Source: Nemopilema nomurai | Lineage: Eukaryota; Cnidaria; Scyphozoa; Rhizostomeae; Rhizostomatidae | Length of the DNA: 64,000 bases | Direction of reading: 5' to 3' | Assembly (NCBI GenBank): GCA_003864495.1 | Contig: ML133395.1 | Span: 1,784,075-1,848,074, forward strand | Shown here: one piece after another, positions 49,601-61,675 of the stretch | Layout: every line of letters starts with the position of its first letter | Position numbering within the stretch: the stretch's first letter is position 1 | Program-made: the position numbers and the translations under genes | The notes under the pieces: generated by a model | What the model was told of the DNA's origin: nothing | Database searches by the model: none | Seen by the model: the letters and a program-made list of their open reading frames with translations, nothing else

Positions 49601-52600
49601 ACCCAACTGCTCCCATATATCCTGGCTTGTCATTAGACCCAACAGGCTTTGACACATCTGCCTCCCCCCGATGGATCTTCACTACATATATGTTTAGATA
49701 TTTCATAGTCTCTGTGGTTTACAAATGTACACATAAAAGGAAGTAAAATTTTAGCTTGATTCTTAAAAGATTTGTCAGTATATATGGATTGTTTTTCCTT
49801 GTAGATTTGTTTTATTCTGGTGAAGCGGTTCAGTTTGACCAGCCGCAGGCATTTACTTGTCCCTACTGTGGTAGATTAGGGCTGACCGAGAATCAGCTGC
49901 ATGAACATGTCACTGGGGAGCATCTCTCCTCTTCTGCTGAAGTTGTAAGTTGTACTCATTTCATTTTCACTCTAACAAATATTCTATTTGACCAAATGTC
50001 TATCAGTTAATACTGTGAGAAATGTCAAGTTGCTGGACATTTGTATGTTGGAAGAAAAATTCACAAGAAGCATTAACTATCCCATGTCTTTGATTCTTTT
50101 GTTAAAAGCCAAACCTTGGCCTGATATTCTGATTTATTGTTCGTTTTAAAAGCCACTGATAGCACAGTTTGAAGAGTTTATTGCGAAAGCTGCCTTTTTA
50201 GTGAAGACCCTTTTGAGTCAGTCAAACATTGCCTTTCCCACAGATATTGTATGTACAAGCTACTGTAGATGTTGGAACTGTGTAGCTCTGGTCTATGTTG
50301 TTGTTGTTGCTATTGATGCTATTTTGATGTTGTTGTTTATGTTGCTACGTTTTTGCATCGTTTTTCACCTGCTACACTGCAGCATATCCTGTATCTTCCC
50401 TGTCCTGCCCAATTGTTACATACCAATGTCTCATTGCACCAGCATCTCTCTGTTTGTTGTCTTTCTCATGCAATCCATCACTCTTGTAGATATGCCCCGT
50501 CTGCGCAGCTGTGCCAGGGGGTGATCCAAATCGTGTCACAGATGACCTTGGCGGACATCTCAACATGGAGCATAGAAATTCACGAGAGCATGTAAGCTTC
50601 GTAGAATACACTTGATCATGCATCCTTATGCTGGATTATTTTGTTGTGATTTATTCTTTACTTTGCATTGTCAAACCACATCATGCCGTCTCATCTTTTC
50701 TCGCTTCTCAGCATTACATCATTATTCTATCATCCTCACACACCCTTCGTCAGCAAATTTTTTAGAATATCAGTATAGGTATAATTGTAAAGTTGAGGTA
50801 GTCAGGGTCATAGACATAGAATACAACAGGCCACGCAAAGCCTCTCTCTCTCGACCTGGCTCCTGTTCTCTGCACATTAAATTAGACAACAGTGTATCAG
50901 ATTGTCCATAGCGATTGAGCAGAGCAGTCAAGGGGAACCCATTCAACCCGATCCTGCAATTCTACTTCATTATGATGGCAGGTTTGAATCTTTTTAAGCG
51001 AATTTTGTTTGGTCCTGTGCTTAAGAAAATCTCACTGTGTCACTTAAAACATTAAGCCTTTTCTTGCAAACCGCGTGTAGTACGAGAAGCTTTTGCTGGC
51101 GATAGGGTATAGTTTTCTCTATCAAAGCTGGGAAGGTCTCTCTGCCTTCCGTAAAAAGTATTCGGAGCATAGAAGTTTCAGACATAGTGGCATATTTATA
51201 CGTAACTGCACATTTTAGTTTAGCTCCATGATGTGATATCAAACGTACTTGAATTATAAATTTTTTGACTTTACTGTGCGGATTGTTGACTTGTTGCATG
51301 TGTTAGACTTGCGCAAACTTCTGATTGTTCTTCCATCTTTGTCAAGATGTTAGATATTTACTCTTTATGCTCTTTAATGCAGGACGAACGATTGAGCAGG
51401 AACATTAGAAGCATATTTCATCCCGCGAGGGGCGGTGGACCCCCGCGTATTCGGCGCGGGAACCCGTTCACGAGTGCTGTCACAAGCAGGACAAGCTCCT
51501 CCGCCACATTCTCATCAGCCAGGGACAACATCGACCCAATCGCAGAACTCTTATCGCAGCTCTCGGGCGTTCGACGTGCTGCGCAGCAACAAAGTGCGGC
51601 TGCCACGGCATCACAGCTACAGCTGTTACAACAGCAACTACAGTTTGAAAGGCAGCAGGTGAGACAAGTCCCTTCGAAAGCCTACGGTACTGGAACACGT
51701 GGAGACAGCACTCTATTTAGTCCCATGGCTAGGTGTTTGCTATAAACAGGCAGTTATATTATTGTCTTCTTTTCCATTTGGCTTGGTAATGTCGTTATAA
51801 ACTTTCCCCCCTGTGTTTTGTTATAACAGATAGTGATTGTTTAAAGAATATCTTATGGGATTAAATGATCCATAAGCACTTTATCTTTACTCGTAAAGTT
51901 TTCTAATTCGCAAAGCTATCGCATAAACATCGTTTTGGCTGTGCTGTGGCAAGTGTTATTAATATTAACGGATGTCGATTATGACTAGTAAATTTTGCCT
52001 TGCACACCTCTTAGGTACAGCAAGCACGTGATAGGCTGGAGCGACTTCCTGTTCGCAAACAAGCCACGTCGTCGAACGGAACAGCCACAGCCTCTCCGAA
52101 GGAGACTCAGTCAGGGAGCACCAAAGAGCAATTCCTACTGCCAAAGTATGTTTTGCCAATTTATGTCTCGTATGTCTGTCTCGTTTATGAAGAGTGTGTC
52201 TCGTTTTTGCTACACCCGTCTTTAACGGCAAAGTTTGTCAGGTCCACGATCGCCTTGAATCAATGTTTGTTTTCCTGTTAATGTTTGCAAATTAGGCCAA
52301 TTGTTATGACAGATGGCCAAGATCAGAGGCAATCTTGGTGTAAGAGGTACGAGATGTGGGAGTGGCGAGATGTGAGAAGTTGTTGTCGAATAGGGCGTGG
52401 AGCATTTAGTTCGTCAGTAAAATCGTATAATTTTTTGGGTGGTCTGTCTGTAGTTGGTTGGGGTAACCCACTACATGCCAGTTTGTTTGTCTTTAGCTGG
52501 TCGATTAGGTCTTCTGAATGTGAGTGAATGGATGTTAATGAGATGTGAATGCCCTCCGGTTGTTAATTAGCTTGTCTCAACTTCAATTGAGGTAGGTTGA

Positions 52601-53421
52601 AGTGCAATCTAAGCAGAAGAATCTTCAGCCTTGAGCGATTTCAATCCAATAAGCATTTCTTAGAATAAACTAGGAGCAACTGCAGTAAATGAAAGTCGAA
52701 GAAGGGTATTATGCAGAGCAAAGAAGATGCTTCAAAATATATTGTTTTAGAGTGGCTGATAATGTAGCGAGGCGTGCTGTTAGAAAACGAAAGGACCTCC
52801 CACCACAGGTCATTCATAACCTTGAGAAGATTAGAAATCGTGTTCTTCCAAGATAAGAGCTGACTAAAAGGACACGTGAGCACACTGTTGGTGTGGTCTA
52901 TAGTTTGGTAAATGATCGTTTAAGCATTGCGTTTTCAAGCGTTTCCAGAAGGAATTGATCTTAAGTGATGAAGTAATGTTTTACGAAACTGACCAGATAT
53001 CAATGCTGGTCGGGATGATTTTGGATCACATTGTGTCGTATCTTTTCACAGATACTATGCTGAAACCAAACAGAAGTCGGAGACAGAAAAAGAGACAGAG
53101 GAGGACCAATTTAGACAGCAGTTTTGTCGCGAATTATTTTTCATGTTCATTTCCCCCGAACTACAAAACGATTTACCTGATAGTGGGACAAGATCGAAAG
53201 AGGGGGACGAGCAGCAACAACAACAACCGATTGCAAGTATTGAACAAAACTTCGAATCGCTTCAGCTAGACGAATCGCGTGCGGAAAGCGAGCCGCGCGG
53301 TGAAAGTCAAGCGGCCCAAGCGGCAAGTAGTTCCACAGACGATATTGTCGTTTCAAAAGGCCGTAACGGCTGCCAATCTGACTGTGTATGTAACAGTGAT
53401 TCGGAAACAACCGCTCCTTGA
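46601..53421 (+). CDS. KCMF1: KCMF1-type E3 ubiquitin ligase (ZZ and Di19 zinc fingers)
   Basis: KCMF1 is an E3 ubiquitin ligase that works with UBR4-type partners in protein quality control. Seven exons read in phase: 46601-46616, 48896-49063, 49805-49944, 50490-50591, 51383-51658, 52015-52145 and 53052-53421. They give 400 codons; human is about 381. Seen: N-terminal MSQHEGVSCDSC, ZZ zinc finger with Cys 9, 12, 24, 27, 33, 36 and His 46, 50, and [13 protein letters not shown] Di19-type finger follows with C80, C83, H96, H101, then a second pair C110, C113, H131, H136 ([14 protein letters not shown]). The family-specific [15 protein letters not shown] is at 193-207, then a Gln-rich coiled coil (about 210-260). 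The C-terminal half (YYAETKQ...FCRELFF) is weakly conserved and acidic. Exon 1 codes for only five full codons before a 2.3-kb intron. All introns are GT-AG. Confidence 0.95.
46617..48895 (+). other. KCMF1 intron 1, AT-rich, nothing recognised
   Basis: A 2.3-kb GT-AG intron. It is strikingly AT-rich, with no domain-bearing reading frame and no inverted-repeat element that I could see. Confidence 0.6.
49330..49680 (-). mobile_element. LINE fragment (end of reverse transcriptase ORF) in KCMF1 intron 2
   Basis: The minus-strand frame contains [10 protein letters not shown], then [20 protein letters not shown], then [11 protein letters not shown]. This follows the WLGH..R / GRP...W.D.V / R..W...I order typical of the extreme C-terminus of LINE polymerases. 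The fragment is more GC-rich than the flanking intron. It is truncated, and the family differs from the LINE at 18.7-19.7 kb in its retained sequence. Confidence 0.65.
50857..50960 (-). repeat. dispersed repeat copy 2, probable retroelement remnant
   Basis: Counterpart of 2282-2390. Shared blocks are GTTCTCTGCAC, TTAGACAAC, TTGTCCATAG and GTTGAGCA-like sequence, then CAGTC and AACCCAT. It sits in the KCMF1 intron between 50591 and 51383. Confidence 0.5.
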
Positions 53422-55123
53422 GAATTAATTCATCCCGTTTTGATTGCCGTTCTAGCTTCTATGAAAATTGTGAATTTAATGCTGTATGGTTGTTTGTTTT
53501 TGTCCATTATCCCAGGTTTTTATTTTGAAGTTTAGATTTTGAATTAAGTCACGTTTTTTCAAGGTTTCTAGGTAGAAATGCGTTTCGTAACAGCAAATCT
53601 GATAAGCTGTCTAACTCAGTACGCGAAGCACGAAATTTGGTTGTTGTTTTAAATTTTTGAAAAATATACTTGACGTTGCAAGATCAAATGAACTCTTATG
53701 ATTGTTCGGTGAATGTGACGTAGGGGCCTTTAGTATTCTTTAAGTATCCTTGATTGTGACGTCACAGTTTGGCAACGTGAAACCACAACCATTGCACTTT
53801 AGCGTGACAAACTGAACAATTCTCTCTAGAATGCTCGAGCTTGCAAAAATAAAATTCAATCGATGGATCGATTTATAACGTGCTTTGTTATATCGCGCTA
53901 AACATAGCTTTACAGGAATGAATGTAGTGCCTCTCCTACTAACACTTTTGCAATGTTGGTACAAGGGTTTTGTGACAGATCACACTGCAGTCGTAGTCCA
54001 TCTCTGGCTGCTACTCGTCATCATCTCTATCATCATCATCATCATCATCATTGTATTCGTTTTTGTGGTAACCAGGCTCGGCTGCTTAGCTTATTGTGTT
54101 CCCATTAAAACAAGCCGCGGGGCCGCACAAGCCGCGGGGCCGCACACCTGGCAAGTGTCTCTGTTTTCACAAAGCATGGCCTATTTAGAAACTGTTCACA
54201 GGACCACCAATCCATAGACTAGTTACAGAAGGTATTCCTTAGACAATCAGAATTCATCTCTATTTCCCTTGGCACTTTCACTACTTGTCCTACTCCCACT
54301 ACGTACTGTCTCTGGATGAGGCTGCTTGATGTCTCTCCAAAGATGTCCTTTTCAACAAGGAGCGAGTGCTGGGAGATGCAGCTACGTCAACAGGGAGACT
54401 TCCCGCTCTTACGTCATCGACTCTTCAAAGGCAGGTCGCTTGGTTTGCTGCAGTCGAGCGTCGCAAGGCTAGTCTAGTGCCCAGGCCGCGGAGACGAGCA
54501 AGGCATTGATCAGCGTCCATACACAGCTCATAGTTATGTTCTCTTTGATGATTGTTAGCTTAAGGGAGTAGCCTCCCAAATATAACAACCACAACAACAG
54601 CCACAATAATCAAATTCTGTTTACATGGTAGGCTTGTTGTTGTACTGTGTTTTCTAATTTTGATACATTTGTGGTTAAATTAAACAAAAATGATACAATG
54701 TCGATCAATATCAATATATCGTGTGCGTACAATGTCGATCAGGGCCGTATGCAATCCGCATATGATATGATATGATACGATATGATATATAATGTTATGG
54801 TATGTAATATTTCTAGTACAGTTGTCTAGTCCAAAGATTCACATTTAGGATACGATTCTGGTGCGAGATGGGGGTCAATCACAAATTGTGACTGTTTTGT
54901 TAAATGAAAAGGTTTATTTATAAATGTAACCCCTAGAACACACGCTGTGATCTTTGCTTTTAAAATCCATTTTAGATTCAGTGTTTTTGCTTTGAAATGG
55001 CGGGTCCTCTGGACTTAGGATATGGCTAGCCTCCTTTGTTAAAATATGGAGAATAAAGAATTTGATTGATTATAAAGCCTATGATACAGAATCAGCCAAA
55101 CATGAATTTACATTTCTGAGCAA
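53422..55123. other. convergent intergenic region between KCMF1 and the homeobox gene
   Basis: Holds the 3' UTRs of two convergent genes. Simple sequence includes ATC repeats near 54022-54051, a duplicated CAAGCCGCGGGGCCGCA unit near 54111-54145 and an ATATG-type run near 54761-54790. AATAAA at 53848-53853 may serve KCMF1, and TTTATT at 54913-54918 (AATAAA on minus) may serve the homeobox gene. The tail AATAAAGAATTTGATTGATT near 55050 resembles LINE 3' ends but is not conclusive. Confidence 0.5.
54913..54918 (-). promoter_or_regulatory. poly(A) signal of the homeobox gene
   Basis: AATAAA on the minus strand, 206 bases past the homeobox stop codon. Confidence 0.45.
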
Positions 55124-57873
55124 TCAAAATCGTCCTCGCTCTTGGCTCCACGTGTGGTGCATTGGCCATCTTTTGTCGTAGCGGTGTCCATGCTCGAGTT
55201 TCAAGTGTGCGCCTTCGGAGCGTTGATAGTATGACCCACATCGGGGAATGCTAGTCTCGTATTGGGGTTCAGGCTCAGCCTCGTCCTCCGTCAGACTCAT
55301 TTCTTCAGCCTCTTTCCTGATTCTCTTCCACTTTGTTCTTCTATTTTGAAACCAGACTTTGATTTGCGTTTCGCTGAGTCCAAGGAAGGAGGCAAGCTGC
55401 TTCCGCTCTTCGCCCACCGAGTAGTGGCTTTGCTCGAACGCGTTCTCGAGACCCAAGAGCTGCGTGGGCGTGAAAGCCGTACGGTGGCGCTTCTTTCTTC
55501 TTGACCCCCCTGCAGAACTGACGGATTGTTGCTGCTTGATTCTCGTTGCCAAGGAACTGTTACCAAATGCTGTATGGTCTCGGTCATCTACTGAACAAAA
55601 GCAGAAAAGGCTATGTTTTTACAAGACACGTGCGATCAGCTTGTTCCTCGCATTCAAGGATGCGATTAATAAATCATAGCAACCCTATTGTCTCTCTATT
55701 TTTCTAAAAGATCATAAGTTAAAACATCAAAAGCCATTCAATGTAGACTCTTAAGAGATTAGCAAAAGGTGGCGAGACTTCTCTGAGTGTTTGCTTTTAG
55801 CTAATTTGCATTTTTCCTTAGGCCTTTGTTTCACCGTCTTTTGGAGAGTTAGATTTCTGTCCCTCAGGCCTTGGCCCAAACTATATCGAGCACGCGGAAA
55901 GAACATGCGGAAACACGCGAAAAGAACACGCGGCGATTCATGGAATTTAATGTTGAAAGGATATAGCTTGTAATAGACTAGGGTTGATTGTGCGTCTCTT
56001 GACTATAAGCATCTTCAATTTAAGAACGCGCACCAGTCATGTGGGCTTTTAATTAACAGAACATGGCTCGAAGTTGCAACGGCAGTTTCTTGCATACATA
56101 CTTTTTTTATAAGGAACCTACCTCAAGACCCAGTTCCTTAAAAGCTGCACATCAATATGCCATAGCATTTAGTAGAGAGAGGGGCGAGATAGACTATGCG
56201 GAAACTACACAATGAAGTACTTGACACACGAATAGCAAACAATCTGTGCGAGTATTGGCTGCAAATGAATGGAACCGGCTTTTTAGTTCTTGATGCTTGC
56301 AGTTATAAAAAATCTTTCAAATCGCAAAGTTCCTTAGTGATTTCGTTTTTAGTAGTATAAGTTCTTTAGATATTTTGACCTTCTACATGTAGGTTCCTTA
56401 TAAAGTGGTTCCTTATAAAAAAAAGCGTGTAATGCAGTAATGAAGTCGCGACTCTTATGCTGCATGCGCCCTAACGTGTAGGCAAAGCATAAATCATTTT
56501 GTGACAGGGTAAATGGCAATCTTCAGTATATATCTCTCTACATATATCTCTACATTAATGATTCGCAATAGTGTCCCTCACATGTACACCTTTTTGTTAT
56601 CAATCTAATTTTCTCGTTCTCTCCCCTTTATAGAGTGATTTTTTACTTTTTTGATTATCTATCTAAAGAGTTAGGTTCAACAGGTTTTTCTCGCGATGTT
56701 GTACGGTATATGATTAGATTGTTGAAAAGTGAACTTGGGTGGGGAAAAAAATTTGTACTAGCAAAATGCAAAGCTCGTCATACTTTTGTACTCTGGCATT
56801 TGAGTTGCCATCAAGTACCTGCGGCCTTTAAATTGCTACTGAAAAGTTTATTCCAAATGCTCTATTGATTAATATGCACCAATGTTTGGGGGCAGTCGAA
56901 TGAATGGGTGACTAAATGATTCTCAGTTCCCGGCCATCGTTTTGTTTTACAATTTCATTCATTAAATGCAATGATTGCAAGCGTAAAGCGCAAGGCGGTC
57001 TTCTATAATGGCACGAATTAGACGGCTTAGATTTGGACGTCTCTATCTGTCAATGCGGGCGATAAGCAAAAGCGAATTCAAATTTGACCCTTTTACGGGG
57101 TCCGTTACACACTCTAAGATCGACGGCGTAGATTTCTACAGGTTGATTGATTCTTGGCATATTATTGAAACTCCCCCTTTCTTTTATTACTAGAGGTGTT
57201 TCGATACACCCCATTCTTGTCTCTCGTCACTTGAATATCGTTTATTTTTCATGATTTTAAATTCTGTTTCCCACAAGTCTTTCAACGTAATAGCTGCTAT
57301 TTCTCCCCTTTACTTTTCTAGTGACCTAGATCGGAAAGAAGATAAACCCAATGTATGCTTATTTAATTCGATCCTTCTTAAAGTTGCACAGTCGATTAAA
57401 CATCGCGACAGGAAGAATATCAAGGGCTTCTTACGAAATGGTCGTCAACATAAATCGATTATTAAACATCTGTTGTGTTGTCATCTACATAAAAGCACTA
57501 CCCATATGCCCTTACCTGATCGAAAGTAGGGCTGTCTCACGTACGTTCGGTAATCGTACGCTTTTCCGTAATGCGAGCACGACGCGTCAGCAACCCATGC
57601 CGGCAATGTGTGTATCGAAGGCTCTTGGCAGTAGCATCTTGTGCTCTTCACATGACAAACCGACTCCAGTGGTCTGTAAGCCATGGGTCTTGGGTACGTC
57701 CTTGGAACATGTAGCATGTAGCCCTCTTCGGCGTGCCTTTTGCCATCACTTGTACCCTCTAGTATCCTACCATCTTGCCCAGATGCTCGAATTTCATGCA
57801 CTTCATACTTCTCCTCCGGTGACACCCTACCTGGCTTCTCCAGTATTTTCTCGATGCAGTATTTTTCAGACAT
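55124..57873 (-). CDS. EMX/NOT-type homeodomain transcription factor
   Basis: Two exons, 57873-57516 and 55590-55124, joined in phase (G|TA, giving Val) with a perfect GTAAGG donor and a pyrimidine-rich CAG acceptor. They give 274 codons. The N-terminus [14 protein letters not shown] resembles the EH1-type Groucho-binding motif found at this place in EMX/NOT/NK-like proteins. The homeodomain is at residues 152-211: [20 protein letters not shown], then [20 protein letters not shown], then [12 protein letters not shown]. It has Trp48, Gln50, Asn51 and Arg53. The VG.ERKQLA..L.LSETQ stretch is closest to EMX. WK after RRTK differs from the YK/FK of EMX, so NOT or VAX-type relatives are possible. 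A Glu-rich segment and a His/Arg-rich tail follow. The 142-codon open frame around the homeodomain has no ATG start; the protein starts in exon 1. Confidence 0.9.
56095..56431. mobile_element. 337-bp MITE related to the element at 21112-21500
   Basis: The left end is TACATACTTTTTTTATAAGG. The right end, inverted, is TACACGCTTTTTTTTATAAG, continuing GAACC on both sides. The ends therefore pair over about 24 bases with two changes and one indel. The sequence class matches the TACACACTTTTTTATAAG ends at 21112. It lies in the intron of the homeobox gene and has no coding capacity. Confidence 0.7.
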
Positions 57874-60575
57874 GGTGCGTTTTTCCGTTGTCCCTTTCGT
57901 TTATCAAACCACACACTATGTCTCTCTCTACAGCTGAATCCCCAACTTCATACACAGTTTCCCGTCTGATGGCGCAGACAGTGATAATAGCCCTCTTCTC
58001 TAGCACGCTCTATCGCTTGTGCTTTCCTCCTTCGTAACGTCGGAAGGCGCTCGCCGCAACACCGTGCTGCTCTTTCCAACCAAGCCGGCTGTACCTCAAA
58101 TATGGCCTACTCCTTCGCCTCTCCGCCCCTTTCGCTTCTTCTCCTTCCCTTGCGCTTTGACGTGCTTCTCTTCTGACTTAGATTGCGCTACAAGGTGATG
58201 TTTGATTCGTTTAAGCACCTTTAATCAGTTCATTGCACTCAGCTGAAGAAATAATGGTTATTGGTTTGTAAATTTGTTTAACCAACAATGCATTGAATGT
58301 AACAGAAGATGGTGCCCGACTTTATGGCGGCTATCAGTTCTAATTGTAAAATTTTACCAGTCTGAACACACATCCGATTCCTATTGTGAACTGCGTTTAA
58401 AACGCCTGAAATGTTTCGACAATTGCTCACCTCCCTTTAATCAAACACACGGCAGAAATCGATAGCAACAATTAGCAACTCGATTCCTAGTATCCTCAGA
58501 TGCGCAATTGGCCTTTTACTAACAATAAGCAACCAGCGTCTTTGGAAAACAAATCGAGACAAGAGCTGCCCTGCACCTCCTTGTCTGAAAGTGCTTCCAA
58601 ATGCCTGAGGTTTTCTTGCAGTACGAAGACGGAGGTCGTGTCCTTCACAGATGTCAGTCTCTCACATTTTGCAGCAATCTTTGAAATCGGGATTAACATC
58701 GTGTCGTAAAAAGTTCTTCGCGAAACCTTTTTCGCCGTTTATGGATAGGGCTTTGCTGTTAGTGTTTGCACTTATTTTCGATATCTCTAAAGACGATAAA
58801 TGTTCTTTGAATCACTCAGTTTTTCACAGTAAACCTGTGAAAATTACACCATTGCCAGTCGTTCTTCATAGACGAAGCTTCTATTGCATGGTGATGGAAT
58901 TTGCCATCTTTGCAGAGTCCTCTCTCAAAAGCACAACTGGCCGAGGGCCAGTAATGGCAGCTCGCTAAGGCTGTTAAATCGAAGCCCATACCTTAAGTAT
59001 GACCAGGTAGTGAGCGCGTACAAATTAAACCCTAAATTTAGGCTGTAGTTACTTTTACCAAGATAGTGCCAAGTCATAATGATTTTAAAGAGGCCATGTT
59101 GATGGACACTTTTAGGCCCTAGGTAAAGGACAGTTCAAACAATGTCCTCGTTTCGAATTTGTGTTCCAGTAAAGTAAGATCCAGTATAGAATGTAATATG
59201 TCAACGTTCACAGCAGGCATAACGCCCAACGTATGATCTATGTCACGAGTAGTTAGTCAGTCTTCGAAGATGGTTCGATATTAAACTACATCTAGCGACT
59301 CCATGTCTATTCATCGACTCTTGTTCTGCCTCCGCAACTATTACAGAAGACTCGTTACTGTTGAAGCCTTATGTAAAGATTTCAATCAGAGTTAAAGATT
59401 TTGTTTTCAAGGCAGCATATAGTATTTCTTCTACGGCCTCAACGAGAAACTTCTGTGTTGTCTTGAGGTACAGCAAAGAACATCGATGCTGAAGGAGTTG
59501 GTCAATAGCCTTGAAAACGAGGATAGAGCCTTTTGCAGAGAGTTTCCAAACCGCAGCAAAAAAGAAGGCCCTTTAAACGCTTTGATACAGGACTGACCAA
59601 ATGTATTTTGAGTGTGACACGGGATAGTGAAGAGGATCATTGAATGTGGTGAATAGGATGCTACTTCGAGGTCCACAAAATGCTTATAGCAAACATGAAA
59701 CAACACTTAAGAAACCCTAAGGCGCCAAGAACGTAAAACCCTGTTTCGGAGCGAAGCTCTTGGTGAGACACTTTTTCTAAGCAAATTGTCTGCACCCTGA
59801 CAATATCCCATGGACAATACCCTGACAACAGCGCAAAAGTCAAGGAGAAAGCCACAAATTGCAAATGATTTATGGGGATCTTAAATACTAGGAAACTTCA
59901 AGCAAGATCCTTGGTGGTTCGAAAACAGGTCGACAGGTGGAGTTACGGAAATCTAATTTCATTGGAAAAGCAGAGAATGTGGCATGGACAGGTATATGTT
60001 TTGATAATTTTGTTAGCATCCCTCTGTGATTGTTTGTAAGAAAACGTGTTGGTAAATACCAGCCAGTGATTTAGCTGTGATTGATTCGTAAGGATTTTAT
60101 GCACAGCCAATCACCTCCGTGCGGATTTCATAATAAGGATAAGAGGGGGAAGATCGAGCGAGTAGTGGTAGGATTTCAGTGCAAGCGAAAGTGCAAGGGC
60201 CCCTAGTGACATGTATCTCAGAGCATTGGGCTTGTGATGAAAAGGGGATATTGGCTTTCAAGAGAAGAAGCCTTGATGTGAAGTGTGATGGAAAGTATGC
60301 GTGGAAAGTATTTGTGATTCTTAATTAGATTGGAAGAGAGATAGGATAGAGGTGAAGGCGCAAGATTGGCTATCAAGAGAGCCATCAGATTCCTCAAAGT
60401 ACAGGAAACTAAGGGCGAAAACAAAGCGAGGAGATTTCATTCTCCAGATTTTCTTTTTGATTGGTTGCTATTCTCTTTCCCGTTTCATCAACTCCACGAT
60501 CTCTGATCCTGATTGCCTTGAAAGTATACCATTCTCGTGGCAGATACAATGTCAATGCATCAGTTTCCCTCGAAC

Positions 60576-60712
60576 CCCCCTGTCTAAGTGCCCCAGCAAA
60601 TCCCGCCCCGGCGAATTCCCCGTGAAATTGAATTACGCAAAGCCCTGCCCCGGGCACGGACTGACCCTGCCCCAGGCAAGGAAAGACCCTGCCCCAGGCA
60701 CTTAGACGGGGG
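60576..60712. mobile_element. GC-rich foldback element with internal 22-bp repeats
   Basis: The left end CCCCCTGTCTAAGTGCC and the right end GGCACTTAGACGGGGG are inverted complements with one mismatch. Inside, from 60643, lie three units of 22 bp beginning CCCTGCCCCGGGCA or CCCTGCCCCAGGCA. The last runs into the right end. The element is sharply GC-rich against an AT-rich background. No clear target duplication was found. Confidence 0.6.
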
Positions 60713-61533
60713 TGTCCTTGACGTCCGTGGATGCTCCTACTGCTCTGTAGTTGGCATGAGAAGTTGACAATCCACAGGAGTCACTTCTCATCACAGAATT
60801 GCAATCTCATTTCAGAATTCCAAGCACTGCATTTTGACAAACATTGCTGGCCTAGTCCTGAGTTCTTCCAGCTTCTAAAATTTTCATTTGCTAAAGCACT
60901 TCTTACTTTTCCACCAGCACGATTTTAATAGCGGCCAGCTAGTTACAACAAGTTAATTACATTGTGATAACAGGCCAATCAGTTGCAAATTATCTGTAGA
61001 ATAAAGAGATTTGTAGTTTGTAGTCTGACTGAATTTGAAAACAAGTGTTTTTCATTGTCATCAGATCTTTAACAGTTTTCTGTTTATTCCGTAAGTTGGT
61101 AGATGTTTTCAGCATCATTTATTTTCACGATCCACCCATGCAAAGTTTTTAATTTAATTTGCCTTTTCAAAGAAAGCTGTCAACGACAAAATAAGCATTC
61201 GAAGTTGTGTGAGAAAAACATAACTCTGTATGGCTGTAAATCGACGCGTATCTACAATATCAAGAAAACACCCTGCTCCACAGATTTCTTATTTGCACAA
61301 GGCTCAACTGGCGCTTCTCTTGCAAATAAATCAATTTCATAAGCGCTCCGTACTTTCTTAGCAATTTGTTTACCTTCTGTTTAATACCTTAATGACTGCC
61401 GTAACACATGCATGCTAGGGGATTTACGGTATGAGATCTGACATATGTCAAATTATCGTTCTTATAACCGCATCTTGATTCTTTGTTATTCCTTGCTCGT
61501 GCTAATTGCTGCTTGTCTTTTTTGTTAAACCAG

Positions 61534-61675
61534 TCAAACTCCGAACACACTCAGTTATCTGTCCCAAAGAAGAGCTACCACTGAAAGTGAATATTTGTCA
61601 AAAGAATATTTCCAAGAAGCAACTACAAGACAAGCAAGTGCTAGCATTACTGCATTAGCACGGGCTATTAGATAA
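61534..61675 (+). CDS. possible terminal coding exon of an unidentified gene
   Basis: After a CTTTTTTGTTAAACCAG acceptor-like string, an open frame of 46 codons runs to TAA. It includes TPNTLSYLSQRRATTESEYL and ends ITALARAIR. It looks helical and protein-like, but I could not find matching upstream exons or name a family. It could be chance. Confidence 0.2.

Noticed and set aside
55124..55552. Homeodomain frame as a complete 142-residue protein
   Set aside because: The first codon is TTG, not ATG; the frame continues upstream to a splice acceptor and joins exon 1 at 57516.
57351..58037. 228-codon plus-strand frame
   Set aside because: It is antisense to homeobox exon 1 (57516-57873), whose phase-matched junction and EH1-like start make the minus strand the coding one.
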